This document shows positions 44,623 to 53,362 of a DNA stretch of 64,000 nucleotides, in pieces. The DNA is from Collinsella aerofaciens. Its GTDB lineage: Bacteria; Actinomycetota; Coriobacteriia; Coriobacteriales; Coriobacteriaceae. The notes below the pieces were generated by a model. That model saw only the letters and a list, made by a program, of their open reading frames with translations. It ran no database searches and was not told the DNA's origin. A program made the translations under genes and the position numbers. The stretch lies in the NCBI RefSeq assembly GCF_018785245.1, contig NZ_WQPL01000004.1:1-64000 (forward strand), in the 5' to 3' direction. Every line of letters starts with the position of its first letter. Position 1 is the first letter of the stretch.

Positions 44623-45672
44623 TTAACGTACAACGTGGACGGCAGGACCGCCTGGCACCGGCTCGCACACGCGACCGACGACGGCGGCGATACGTCCTTC
44701 GGCATCCAGGCGACGCGCAAGCTCATCCACATCGGCAGCAGGCGCCGCGATGAGCAAACCACCCGAGGTCTGCGGATCGTACAGCGCATCCAACATGCCC
44801 GGCTCCAGGTCATCGTCGGCCGCCACGCGCGGGCCAAAGAAGTCCTGGTTGCGGTAGGCACCGGCAGGAATAATGCCCAAACGCGCCATATCGAGCACCT
44901 GGTCAAAGAGCGGTACCGCCCCCGACGCAAGTTCAATCTGCACGCCCGAGCCTTCGGCCATCTCGCACGCATGCCCGATCAGGCCAAAGCCCGTGACATC
45001 GGTGCAGCCGTGAAGCTCAAGTCCCTCGGCCAGACGAATCGGGGCCTCGTTGAGGGTGCGCATCGAGTCGAACATCGGGCTGGCGTCGTCCTGCTCGATG
45101 AGTTCGCCCTTAATGGCCGTGGTGATGATGCCCGAGCCAACCGCCTTGGTCAGCAGCAACGCATCGCCCACGCGCGCGCCGCTATTGGCGAGCATGCGGT
45201 CGAGTGGCACAAAACCGCTCACGGACAGGCCGTACTTGGGCTCGTCGTCGTTGATGGTGTGGCCGCCCGCGATGGAGCAGCCGGCCTCGACGCACTTGTC
45301 GGCGCCACCCGCCAGAATCTGGCCGGCAACCTCAACGCCCAGGCAACTGGGTATGCAGAGCAGGTTCATGGCATGGCTTGGTCGTCCACCCATGGCGTAG
45401 ATGTCCGACAGCGAGTTGGCCGCGGCGATCTGGCCAAACAGGAACGGGTCATCGACCATCGGTGGAAAGAAGTCGATGGACTGCACGAGGCCCAGGTTCT
45501 CCCCCACGCGGAAGACGCTCGCATCGTCAGAGGTATCGAACCCCACGAGTAGGTTGTCGTTATGCACATTGGGCAAGTCGCCCAGGACCTGGGCGAGGGC
45601 TCCGGGAGCCAGCTTAGCGGCTCAACCGCTCGCGGCCGTCATAGACGTGAGCTTAATCTGATCGTCAGCCAT
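44623..45672 (-). CDS. selD: Selenide, water dikinase (selenophosphate synthetase), itself a selenoprotein
   Basis: SelD makes selenophosphate from selenide and ATP. The frame from ATG 45672 (AGGAGG 5 bases upstream) gives 349 residues if the TGA at 45622-45624 is read as Sec17. The N-terminus then reads KLTSMTAASGUAAKLAPGAL, with Sec17 and Lys20 at the positions of the catalytic Cys17 and Lys20 of E. coli SelD. Without recoding the first apparent start is 45576, giving a protein without its active site. ATP-binding motifs DDASVF, FFPPMVDDPFLFGQIAAANSLSDIYAMGG and DVTGFGLIGH are normal. A 7-bp SECIS-like hairpin follows the TGA. Confidence 0.94.
45578..45624 (-). promoter_or_regulatory. selD UGA(Sec) codon and SECIS hairpin
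   Basis: The TGA at 45622-45624 is followed 25 bases later by TCGCCCA (45590-45596) and its exact complement TGGGCGA (45578-45584) with loop GGTCC (45585-45589). The loop starts with GG, 33 bases after the UGA, within the 16-37 base range reported for bacterial SECIS loops. Confidence 0.85.
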
Positions 45673-45707
45673 CGATACCTCCTCTCATCGGGCAATCATT
45701 TTCTCCC

Positions 45708-45713
45708 AGTATA
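45708..45713 (-). promoter_or_regulatory. Possible -10 element of the selD operon
   Basis: TATACT on the minus strand lies about 35 bases upstream of the selD start. No clear -35 hexamer accompanies it. Confidence 0.3.
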
Positions 45714-45742
45714 CGCATGAATGCGAGCCTACGGCGGATGCA

Positions 45743-46507
45743 TTAATTGAGCGCCTGCGCGCGAATCGCCGCGCCGATCGCTCCGGCAAAGCGAGCCTGG
45801 GGCGAGGTGGTCACCGGCGACCCCAGTAGCTCGCCCAACCGCTCCACCACGAAGGCGTTCTCGCACAGGCCGCCCGTCAGGTAATACGGGGCGCCCGCCG
45901 CCTGCCCGGCCATAGTGGCCACGCGCGACACGACACTCTCGATCACACCGCGGGCGATGTTCTCACGCGGCTCACCGCGACCGATCAGGCTGATAACCTC
46001 GCCTTCGGCAAACACCGTGCACATGCTGCTGATCTTGGTGGGTTCGCCGGAACGCGCCAGGTCGGCCATCTGCTGCTGGGAAATGCCTAGGCGGTCGGCC
46101 ATGATTTCCAAAAAACGGCCTGTGCCGGCAGCGCACTTGTCATTCATGGCAAATTTGGCCACGCGGCCGCCTTTAAGCTGAATGACCTTGGTGTCCTGGC
46201 CGCCTACGTCAATCACCGTACCGTGATCGCCAAACAGGCGCACGGCGCCGGTACCGTGGCAGGTAATCTCGGTCACGACCTTGTGCGCATAGGGCACGGC
46301 GACACGGCCGTAGCCGGTCGCGATCACGCGCACGTCGTCGGCCGTCACGTCATAGCCGGCCGCTGCCAGTGCCTCGCGCAGCCGCTCGGAAGCATCGACC
46401 GAGGAGAACCCGGTTGGCTGCACGCACGTCCACGCCACCGAACCCTCCCCGTCGACCACAGCAGCCTTAGCCGCCGTAGACCCGATATCGATCCCGATCC
46501 CTATCAT
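45743..46507 (-). CDS. ATP-dependent activase of 2-hydroxyacyl-CoA dehydratase / double-cubane family
   Basis: This 254-residue ASKHA-fold protein (HgdC/YjiL type) uses ATP hydrolysis to inject low-potential electrons into its partner. ATP motifs are GIDIGSTAAKAAVV and IDVGGQDTKVI; the cysteines that hold one 4Fe-4S cluster across the homodimer are in NDKCAAGTGRF and SSMCTVFAEGEV. It lies downstream of two partner genes, with a two-tier palindrome between. It is about 70 bases upstream of selD on the same strand. Confidence 0.9.
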   Translation of the reverse strand: MIGIGIDIGSTAAKAAVVDGEGSVAWTCVQPTGFSSVDASERLREALAAAGYDVTADDVRVIATGYGRVAVPYAHKVVTEITCHGTGAVRLFGDHGTVIDVGGQDTKVIQLKGGRVAKFAMNDKCAAGTGRFLEIMADRLGISQQQMADLARSGEPTKISSMCTVFAEGEVISLIGRGEPRENIARGVIESVVSRVATMAGQAAGAPYYLTGGLCENAFVVERLGELLGSPVTTSPQARFAGAIGAAIRAQALN

Positions 46508-46560
46508 GGCTCTCTCCCAATCTAAACATCAAAGGTAGCGGCGCGTTCAGGCGCCTTAGC

Positions 46561-46668
46561 TCTAGGTTTCTCAGGTGCCGGAGATTGCCCCGAAAGAGGA
46601 GCGCAGCGTACTTTGGGTACGCAAGCGACGGTTTGAGGAGCAAGATCCGGTGCCTGAGGAAGCTAGAG
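46561..46668. repeat. Two-tier palindrome, copy C
   Basis: TCTAGGTTTCTCAGGTGCCGG and its near-complement (ending about 46668) form the outer stem with a few G-U-type mismatches; the inner hairpin is GCGTAC / GTACGC (46606-46611, 46617-46622). Interior bases TACGCAAGCGACGGTTTGA are nearly identical in copy D. Confidence 0.75.
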
Positions 46669-47826
46669 GGTTTCGATGAAGGCGGCGATGCGGGTCTCGA
46701 TCTGACCCATGTCGCCGTTGCTGTAGTCGGTCTCGATCTTCATATACGGAATACCCGCACCCTCGACAGCCTCCTGCATGCGCGCACTCTCAACGTTGAA
46801 GGTGTGGCATGCCTGGAGCACGCTCTCCACTACGCCATCGACGTGGTACTTCTCGCACATGGCCAACGTGTTCTCCATGCGGCCGTCGTTGGGCGTCATG
46901 ACCGAGCAGTTGATGTCCAGGTAGCGATCGGCGATAGCGCGCAGGATGTCGGGCGCGTCCGGGTCGATCATCATGGCAGCCGTGCGCTCGCCCGAGCAAT
47001 CGTCCATGCACACGACCACGCCGCCGTTGGACTCGATGGTGCGACCGATCTTGTTGATTACGCCGCCCACCGGGCAGCCGGTGATCAGAATGCGCTTGGC
47101 ATCCGCCGCAACCGGGCGCTCGCCCGCGTCGTAGGCCTCGCGCAGCTTGGCGACCTTTTGCTCCAGCTGCTGCGTATAGGCCTCGATATCAAAGCTAAAC
47201 GTACCGGCGAACATGGTGCTCATCAGGTCGACGCCGCTCATGGCCGCCGGCTGATTGGCCTGCAGCGCAAACATGTCGAGCTGGGCCGCACGCAAGCGGT
47301 TGCGGCGGCGCACAGCGGCGCGCAGGTCATCGTCGGTAATCGTGATGCCGTAGAAGCTCTCGAGCTCCTCCTTGAGCAGGCGGCACTCCTCGTACCAGCC
47401 CACGCGCTCGTAGGCGCGGTCGCGACCCTGAGGAAGATGCAGAATGTGCGTGCGCTTGAGCTCGTTGAGCAGCTCGTACATCTTCTTCTTGCCGTCGCAG
47501 GTGGTCTCGCCGATGATCATGTCGCTAAAGTACGTAAACGGGCACTTTTGCGAATAGGCAAAACCGTACGTCGACTTGATGAGCGGACACAAATTTGCCG
47601 GCAGCACCTTCTCGGCCTCGGGAATCACCTCGTCGGACGTACCGCACAGGGCCACGCTCGAGGCGCCCGCGGCATCGATAATCTCGAGCGGCGTATAGCT
47701 GCACAAAAAGCCGACCAGGCGATTACCCGCCTGCTTATAATCCTTGACGCGAATAAACGCCGCCTTGCGCTGCTCGTTGAACTCCTCAAACGTGCGCGGC
47801 AACGGCTGCTCAATATTTTCCGACAT
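46663..47826 (-). CDS. Double-cubane cluster reductase-like protein, 2-hydroxyacyl-CoA dehydratase family (second copy)
   Basis: This 387-residue protein belongs to the HgdB/FldC/YjiM superfamily. Conserved cysteines are in [46 protein letters not shown] and, near the end, [11 protein letters not shown]. Members with this arrangement either dehydrate hydroxyacyl-CoAs or carry a [8Fe-9S] double cubane that reduces small molecules. No CoA-transferase or acyl-CoA gene is adjacent, favouring the second. The ATG at 47826 has AAGGAG; the frame runs further upstream across copy D but without a start signal. It is paralogous to the next gene. Confidence 0.85.
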   Translation of the reverse strand: MSENIEQPLPRTFEEFNEQRKAAFIRVKDYKQAGNRLVGFLCSYTPLEIIDAAGASSVALCGTSDEVIPEAEKVLPANLCPLIKSTYGFAYSQKCPFTYFSDMIIGETTCDGKKKMYELLNELKRTHILHLPQGRDRAYERVGWYEECRLLKEELESFYGITITDDDLRAAVRRRNRLRAAQLDMFALQANQPAAMSGVDLMSTMFAGTFSFDIEAYTQQLEQKVAKLREAYDAGERPVAADAKRILITGCPVGGVINKIGRTIESNGGVVVCMDDCSGERTAAMMIDPDAPDILRAIADRYLDINCSVMTPNDGRMENTLAMCEKYHVDGVVESVLQACHTFNVESARMQEAVEGAGIPYMKIETDYSNGDMGQIETRIAAFIETL

Positions 47827-47864
47827 ATAACTCCTTAACAAACCTTTTAACCAACCAAGGAGAC

Positions 47865-47964
47865 GGCTTTCCCAGGTGCCCGAGGTTGCCGTGAAAGAGG
47901 GGCGCCGCGCACTTTGGTACGCAAGCGACGGTTTGAACGGCAAGATCGGGTACCTGGGGAAGCC
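47865..47964. repeat. Two-tier palindrome, copy D
   Basis: GGCTTTCCCAGGTGCCCGA (47865-47883) pairs with TCGGGTACCTGGGGAAGCC (47946-47964), two G-U-type differences. The interior holds ACTTTGGTACGCAAGCGACG, close to copy C. It lies between the two double-cubane-type genes. Confidence 0.75.
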
Positions 47965-47980
47965 GCCGGGATGGATAACC

Positions 47981-49264
47981 CTAAATGGTTTCCAAGAAAG
48001 CCTCGATGCGGGTCTGGAGCTGACCGGCATCCTCGCCGGCGTAGTCGGTCGTGATGTGCATAAACGGAATGCCGGCCTCCTCGGCGGCCTTCTCCACGGC
48101 AAACGACTCCATCTCGTAGAGCGTGCAGAACTGCAGGGCCACGTCGACGATACCGTCGGCATGCAGGTCCTTGGCCATCTGGACAATGTCCTTCATACGC
48201 TGGTCGTTGGGCGTAAAGACAGCGCAGTTGATCTTAAAGTAGCGCTCGGCGATGGCGTCGAGCATCTCGTCGACCGTCTCGCCGGACTCGTCGACCAGGT
48301 CCTTGTAGTAGCGCGAGCCCGTGCAGGACTCCTCGCCTACCACAACGCCGCCGGCCTTCTCGATGAGGTTGAACAGCTTCCAGTTGGGCACGGCCATGGG
48401 CGTACCGGTGTACAGGATGCGCTTGGTCCCCTTGGGCGCCACGCCCTCGCCGGCCTCGACACGCTGCTCGCACTCGGCGGCCATCTCGTTGATGGCTCCG
48501 GTCAGACGCGGCGTGTCGTCCATAAAGGCGGCCTGAACGGTCAGCAAGCTGTCGAGACCGCTGATGGGCGCCGGATCGGCAGCGCGCGTGGCAGCGAGGC
48601 GCTGCAGGGCACGGCGCTTCTCATTGACGGCGTGGATGGCGGCCTTCAGACGCTCAGGCGTAATCTTGACGCCGCACTCGTCCTCAATCTTGGCGGCGAG
48701 CTTCTTGACCTCGGCTTTCCAGGTCACGAGCGTCGACTCGTCGTGTACGTTGGGAATATCCATGACGTACATGTTCTTTTGCGTGGCAAAAAACTCATAA
48801 GCCTTCTTCTTGCCATCGCAGGTGTTCTCGCCCACCACCAGGTCACTCGACTCAATGTAGGGGCAGACCTCGCCCAGCTTAAAGCCGGCAAAGCTCTTGA
48901 TGAGCGGACAGGTGTTGCGCGGCAAGTGCTCCTCGACCTTGTCGGTTGCCCAGTCGGCACCCGAGCACAGGCCCACGGGAATGCCGTCACAGGCAAGTAC
49001 GATCTCCTCGGGCACGTACACGCAAAAGCTGCCAACAATCTTGGTGGCCTCGCCGGCCTCCTTCTTGTCGAGCATCTCCTTAATACGGCCGCTGTGGATG
49101 TTGGTGGCGACAAAATCCAGGTAGGACGTGGACTTGGGGCGATTGTTCTGCGTCAGGAACATATCGCCGTACATCTGACCCACGGCGCCCAGCAGCATGT
49201 CGTGGTCGGCAAGATTCATGCCGAGGCTCTCCCACATCGGATGGAAATCAAATTCTTCAGCCAT
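47981..49264 (-). CDS. Double-cubane cluster reductase-like protein, 2-hydroxyacyl-CoA dehydratase family (first copy)
   Basis: This 427-residue paralog shows the same cysteine pattern: [69 protein letters not shown] and [11 protein letters not shown]. It is about 40 residues longer at the N-terminus than its neighbour ([13 protein letters not shown]). GAGAGGGG precedes the ATG. It is first in the order first copy - second copy - activase, so both could be activated by the one activase or act as a heterodimer like HgdA/HgdB. Substrate is not known. Confidence 0.85.
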   Translation of the reverse strand: MAEEFDFHPMWESLGMNLADHDMLLGAVGQMYGDMFLTQNNRPKSTSYLDFVATNIHSGRIKEMLDKKEAGEATKIVGSFCVYVPEEIVLACDGIPVGLCSGADWATDKVEEHLPRNTCPLIKSFAGFKLGEVCPYIESSDLVVGENTCDGKKKAYEFFATQKNMYVMDIPNVHDESTLVTWKAEVKKLAAKIEDECGVKITPERLKAAIHAVNEKRRALQRLAATRAADPAPISGLDSLLTVQAAFMDDTPRLTGAINEMAAECEQRVEAGEGVAPKGTKRILYTGTPMAVPNWKLFNLIEKAGGVVVGEESCTGSRYYKDLVDESGETVDEMLDAIAERYFKINCAVFTPNDQRMKDIVQMAKDLHADGIVDVALQFCTLYEMESFAVEKAAEEAGIPFMHITTDYAGEDAGQLQTRIEAFLETI

Positions 49265-49423
49265 GACGGTTCCCCTCTCGAACCAAAAATGAATAGCTAC
49301 GGTATTGCTGCACGGTGGGTGGCGAAAACCCAGCCGCGCCTAAACCCGGAATTTTGGGGAACCTGCTTTGCAGCTGATAATTTAGTTGTGCGTCGTCTCT
49401 CCCGGAGCCGTGAACATACCTGC

Positions 49424-49492
49424 TCATATGCGACTCCGAGCCATATACAGGGCGCGCGCGGCAACGCGGCGAATGTATGTCGTCTGCGGCAT
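49424..49492 (-). CDS. Possible 22-residue leader peptide with strong ribosome site
   Basis: On the minus strand AGGAGG stands 8 bases before an ATG at 49492 that opens 22 codons (MPQTTYIRRVAARALYMARS, then RI). A second short frame (MSRYVHGSG..., 56 codons) overlaps its stop and ends 8 bases inside the first double-cubane gene. The ribosome site is better than chance would suggest, but conservation is untested. The gene-free region 49265-49698 contains nothing else I can name. Confidence 0.3.
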   Translation of the reverse strand: MPQTTYIRRVAARALYMARSRI

Positions 49493-49660
49493 GTGCGCAC
49501 CCTCCTTTACCAGTTGAGGTCAACTATATCAACGGTTATCGACCATGCGAACACCGTTGACATTCGTACGACAGAGGCACCCGTTGCCTTTTAATAAATT
49601 ATTATCTTGCTTGATAATTAATTACCATTCTACATTCGGCGAACGGTAGGGAACGAAACT

Positions 49661-49690
49661 GCGGGCTGCCGAGAATCCTCGACGGCCCGC
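49661..49690 (-). terminator. modC terminator candidate
   Basis: GCGGGC and GAG bases pair with CTC and GCCCGC across an imperfect stem just after the modC stop; the tail AGTTTC is poor in T, so termination strength is doubtful. Confidence 0.45.
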
Positions 49691-49698
49691 CCTCTACC

Positions 49699-50769
49699 CT
49701 ACCGACGAACCAGATGAATCCTGCTCGCATCAAAATGCATGCGCAAGGTCTCCCCCGCCTGTGGCAACTCCTCTACAGGCACGCTCACCTTGTTGACCTT
49801 CCACTGCAGGCGCGTGGGCGCATCGGCGCGCGGCACGTCCAGCAGCACCAGGCGCTCAAAACGTGAATCGCTCACTCGGGCCACGTGCAAATCATAGCTG
49901 TTGCGGCCCCGCTCGGCACGGTTGTCAACATGGAAGTAGCTTGCGCGAATGCCCAGGTATGCCACATTATCGGGAACCTCGCGACCCACGTTAAAGGTCA
50001 TACCCCAATCCAGGGCTTCAACTTCCTGAGGCCCGATCTTGCGCGCCCGGCTTGTGTTCTTGCAGCCCGTCAGGCGCAGTGCCGCCAGCGTCTGCGGACG
50101 GCGGACCACGACCTCGACAGAACCGATCTCCTCGACGCGCCCGTCATGCATTACGCAGATACGTTGGCACAGGCGGCACGCTTCGTCGATGTCGTGGCTC
50201 ACGTAGAGCACGGTGCGGTTGCATACATCGAACAGGTCGAGCATATTCTGCTCGAGTGCGCTCTTAAGATAGGAATCAAGCGCGCTCATGGGCTCGTCGA
50301 ACATAAAAATGCCCGGATGCGCCGCCACCATGCGGGCAAGCGCCACACGCTGCTGCTGGCCGCCCGAGAGGCGTGCGGGATAGCGGTCGGCAAAGTCGGC
50401 TAGACCGAAAATGCTCAGGTAGCGCTCGGCAAGTTTTTTACGCGCCGCGGCATCGCCCGCGTCCTTTACACCGGCACATACGTTATCGGCCACCGTCATG
50501 TTGGGAAACAGCTGATAGTTTTGGAACAGCAGGGCGCATTTGCGCTCCTGGGGCGACAGGTTGATGCCCGCCGCCGAGTCAAAGAAGATCACACCGTTGA
50601 CGACGATCTTGCCCTCGTCGGGCGTCTCCACGCCGGCGATGCAGCGCAGTGTACAGCTCTTGCCGCAACCCGAGGCGCCCAGCAGCGCCACGCGCTCCTC
50701 GCCGGCCTCAAGCTGCATGTCGAGCATAAACCCGGGATAGCGCTTTTTGATATCCAAAACGAGTGACAT
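49699..50769 (-). CDS. modC: Molybdate ABC transporter ATP-binding protein
   Basis: ModC (356 residues) powers molybdate import. It shows Walker A GASGCGKSCTLR, the signature LSGGQQQRVAL and Walker B IFMFDEPMSALD. The C-terminal 110 residues (from about 245) form a probable TOBE/Mop-like regulatory domain. It follows modB by 3 bases in modA-modB-modC. Molybdate is inferred from neighbouring modA, mogA and moeA; tungstate is possible. Confidence 0.9.
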   Translation of the reverse strand: MSLVLDIKKRYPGFMLDMQLEAGEERVALLGASGCGKSCTLRCIAGVETPDEGKIVVNGVIFFDSAAGINLSPQERKCALLFQNYQLFPNMTVADNVCAGVKDAGDAAARKKLAERYLSIFGLADFADRYPARLSGGQQQRVALARMVAAHPGIFMFDEPMSALDSYLKSALEQNMLDLFDVCNRTVLYVSHDIDEACRLCQRICVMHDGRVEEIGSVEVVVRRPQTLAALRLTGCKNTSRARKIGPQEVEALDWGMTFNVGREVPDNVAYLGIRASYFHVDNRAERGRNSYDLHVARVSDSRFERLVLLDVPRADAPTRLQWKVNKVSVPVEELPQAGETLRMHFDASRIHLVRR

Positions 50770-50772
50770 GAC

Positions 50773-52215
50773 CTATCGACCTCCCTTCGAGACAGCGTCA
50801 TCGCGCATGAGCTCGGCCAGCGCCTCGCGATCGATACGCAGGGCATCGCCGCCCGCCGGGTCGAGCGAATCGCCCTGTCCGGCGAGCTCTTTGGCCTGCT
50901 TGCGCTCCGCACGGGAAAGACCACGCTCGCGGTACTTTTGCGAATGCGCCGTGTACATGTTGATGAACAGGATGACCAGGAAACTAAACACGATCACGAC
51001 GGCGACCCAAAAGAGGGCCACCGACGTGTTGCCGCCCATCCACTCAAAGTAGATGGCGATGGGAATGGTCTGCGTAATGCCGGCGTAGTTGCCCGCAAAG
51101 AACAGGGTGCAGCCAAACTCGCCCATCGCGCGGGCAAAGGCGAGCACCGTGCCGGCGGCAATCGAGGGCCAGCCAAGCGGCATCATAAGCTTGGTAAAGA
51201 TGCGACGCTCGGACCATCCCAGGGTTCGCGCCGCATCGAGCATTTGCGTGTCGAGGCTCTCGAAGGCTCCGAGTGCCGTACGATAGACGAGCGGGAACGA
51301 CACCACCACGGCAGATATCACCGCTGCCGGCCACGTAAAGACAATCGAGATGCCGTGCGCGATGAGCCACTGGCCCACCCCGGTCGAGCGGCCAAACAGC
51401 ATAAGGAGCAGAAAGCCGCAGACCGTGGGCGGCAGCACCATAGGAATCGTAAAGACCGAATCGAGCAGGCCCTTGATGCGACTCGTCGTACCCATGGTCT
51501 TCCATGCGGCAAACAGGCCCAGCGCAAAGGAGATCAGCAGGGCAAGGCCGCTCGTTTTAATGGACACCCAAAACGGGCGATAGTCGATATCGCCCAAAAA
51601 GGAAGCCAGTGAGGTCAAGGGCCCCTGCTCATCCCGCAACACGACAGACGATGCCTCTACCATTTGAGCGCTATCAAGCCAACGCGCGCCGCCCTTAGCA
51701 TCACCCGAGGCTGATGCAATCACCACATAGCGGTCCCCATCCGCACCGCGCTCGTCAAAGCCATAGGTATACCCGCCGGCATCAAACGTTGTTTCCGCCG
51801 TGACATACCAAGGAAGATCCACGTCCCCCAGCTGCGCACCTCCCATGCAGTTTGCACTGTCGAGCTTGCAGACGAGGGCCTTGAGACCCGGTATGCACTC
51901 GTTGTCCTGCGGATCAAATCCATACCTCTCGACCGCCTTAGGCGATATCCACACCACAACGCGATCGGCAGCAGGCGCCACTACAAGGTCCACGTCCTCG
52001 TCAACGGGAAACCGGTAGCCCTCAGGCTGGCCCTCCATGGCACGAGCGGTCCCCTTGGCCAGCCGCTCAAAACCCTCGATCCCATAGGAAAGCCCATGAG
52101 CGGTCGCAGCAACCTGGGCCCCGTCCTCAGCATCCCCAGCAAACGCAAATCCCGGCACCCAGCAAAGCGCGAAGGTCAAAGCACAGGCGACAAGCATGCG
52201 GAATCTATTAAGCAC
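50773..52215 (-). CDS. modB: Molybdate ABC transporter permease with an added N-terminal secreted domain
   Basis: From GTG 52215 (GGAG 6 bases upstream) the protein is 480 residues. Residues 1-26 are a signal peptide or anchor (LVACALTFALCWVPGFAFA). Residues about 27-210 form an extra domain outside the membrane that ordinary ModB (about 220-260 residues) lacks, with C107, C116 and C123. Residues about 215-430 are the normal five-helix permease with IPMVLPPTVCGFLLL and the EAA-like loop DAARTLGWSERRIFTKLMMPLGWPSI. A polar 45-residue cytoplasmic tail follows. The extra domain may bind or sense the ligand or contact ModA. Confidence 0.85.
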   Translation of the reverse strand: MLNRFRMLVACALTFALCWVPGFAFAGDAEDGAQVAATAHGLSYGIEGFERLAKGTARAMEGQPEGYRFPVDEDVDLVVAPAADRVVVWISPKAVERYGFDPQDNECIPGLKALVCKLDSANCMGGAQLGDVDLPWYVTAETTFDAGGYTYGFDERGADGDRYVVIASASGDAKGGARWLDSAQMVEASSVVLRDEQGPLTSLASFLGDIDYRPFWVSIKTSGLALLISFALGLFAAWKTMGTTSRIKGLLDSVFTIPMVLPPTVCGFLLLMLFGRSTGVGQWLIAHGISIVFTWPAAVISAVVVSFPLVYRTALGAFESLDTQMLDAARTLGWSERRIFTKLMMPLGWPSIAAGTVLAFARAMGEFGCTLFFAGNYAGITQTIPIAIYFEWMGGNTSVALFWVAVVIVFSFLVILFINMYTAHSQKYRERGLSRAERKQAKELAGQGDSLDPAGGDALRIDREALAELMRDDAVSKGGR

Positions 52216-52283
52216 GAAAAGCTCCAAGCGAATACAAGGACGGAGTGAAACACAAAACGATGGAATTATCGCGCCAAGCCGCA

Positions 52284-53159
52284 CTACGCGGAAAGCTCAA
52301 AGCCGTACTTAGCCCAAATCTTCTGAGCCTTCTTGTTGGACAGGCAAAAGTCGATGAACGCCTTGGCCTCGTCGGCATGCTCGGAGCTCTCGGCAACGGC
52401 ACCCGGGTACACGATGGGCTTGTGCGAATCCTCGGGGCACACGAAGGCCTCCTCGATGCCGTCGTAGCGGAAGATATCGGAGCTGTAGACAAAACCGGCT
52501 ACGCAGTCGCCCGTAGAGACATAGGCGGCGGCGGTGCCCACCTTATCGGCCAGTGCGACCTTGTCGGCAATCTCGGGAGCATACTCGCCGTCGTCGCCCT
52601 CGGTGCCGGTGTAAAGGCCCACGGAGGCCAGGGCCTGGTTGGCGTACTTGCCAGCGGGGACGGTCTTGGCATCACCGATGGCGATCTTGCCGTCCAGGTT
52701 CGCGACGTCGGCGATGGCCTCGACCTTGGTGTCGGAACCCTCGGCGCGAATAATCACGAGGTCGTTGACGAACATATCCTCACGGGCGTCGGCGTCGACG
52801 AGCTCGGCGGTCTCAGCGTCATCCATGGTGCCCTTGGAAGCGGTGATGAGCACGTCGACCGTGGCGCCGGCCTTCATCTGCTCAACGAGGTCGCCGGAGG
52901 CCTTAAACTGCGTGTCGGCAAAGGTGGTGCCGGTCTGCTCGGTATAGAGTTCCTGGACCTCGGGGAGCGCCTTCTCGAGCGAGTTGGCGGCAAAGACCTG
53001 CAGCTCGACGGTTTCCTTCTTGGAAGAGGCCTTGGCGGAGCCGGCATCGGATCCGGCCGGCTCTGACGTCTTGCTGCCCGAGCAGCCGGCAAGACCAAGG
53101 CCGGCAGCGACGACAGCAGAAAGCGAGACGAATCCGCGGCGAGAAACCATATCGAACAT
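52284..53159 (-). CDS. modA: Molybdate ABC transporter substrate-binding lipoprotein
   Basis: ModA (291 residues) is a lipoprotein with signal SRRGFVSLSAVVAAGLGLAGC, ending in a lipobox cysteine; the twin arginine could indicate Tat export. The mature domain has the ModA pattern VFAANSLEKALPEV, FKASGDLVEQMKAGATVDVLITAS and IGDAKTVPAGKYANQAL. The ATG at 53159 has AAAGG 7 bases upstream. It is first of modABC; a promoter and palindrome lie just upstream. Confidence 0.92.
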   Translation of the reverse strand: MFDMVSRRGFVSLSAVVAAGLGLAGCSGSKTSEPAGSDAGSAKASSKKETVELQVFAANSLEKALPEVQELYTEQTGTTFADTQFKASGDLVEQMKAGATVDVLITASKGTMDDAETAELVDADAREDMFVNDLVIIRAEGSDTKVEAIADVANLDGKIAIGDAKTVPAGKYANQALASVGLYTGTEGDDGEYAPEIADKVALADKVGTAAAYVSTGDCVAGFVYSSDIFRYDGIEEAFVCPEDSHKPIVYPGAVAESSEHADEAKAFIDFCLSNKKAQKIWAKYGFELSA

Positions 53160-53219
53160 ATTCAACCCTTTCGGACCTTGTGCCCGGGTACCCCACCGCG
53201 GGCTTTAATCTGCAATCAG

Positions 53220-53263
53220 ATTATACTTTTGCGCGAATAATGATAGTGAGAAATTATTCTCAC
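53220..53263 (-). promoter_or_regulatory. modA promoter -10 and GTGAGAA palindrome
   Basis: TATAAT (53220-53225, minus strand) lies about 60 bases before modA. Around and upstream of its -35 position is a perfect 7-bp palindrome, GTGAGAA / TTCTCAC, spacer 4 (53246-53263). The -35 hexamer is poor, so an activator or repressor is likely. The palindrome differs from the E. coli ModE site. Confidence 0.55.
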
Positions 53264-53313
53264 CAGAGTATATAGTTTCGAGTTACTGTGCACCTCGGCG
53301 TCGCTTCGGTGGA

Positions 53314-53348
53314 AAACAAAAGCGGAGCAGCCGTTCAGGTCGCCCCGC
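53314..53348 (-). terminator. moeA-mogA terminator
   Basis: GCGGGGC / GCTCCGC (one G-U pair) is followed by TTTTGTTTT on the minus strand, just past the mogA stop. Confidence 0.7.
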
Positions 53349-53362
53349 CGCAGGTAAACCGC

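Noticed and set aside
47827-48186. N-terminal extension of the second double-cubane gene
   Set aside because: It covers palindrome D and the end of the preceding gene in another frame; AAGGAG precedes ATG 47826.
49424-49492. TGA of the 22-codon frame as another selenocysteine codon
   Set aside because: Read-through would add only 14 codons before a stop; no SECIS-like hairpin with GG loop at the right distance and no conserved redox motif.
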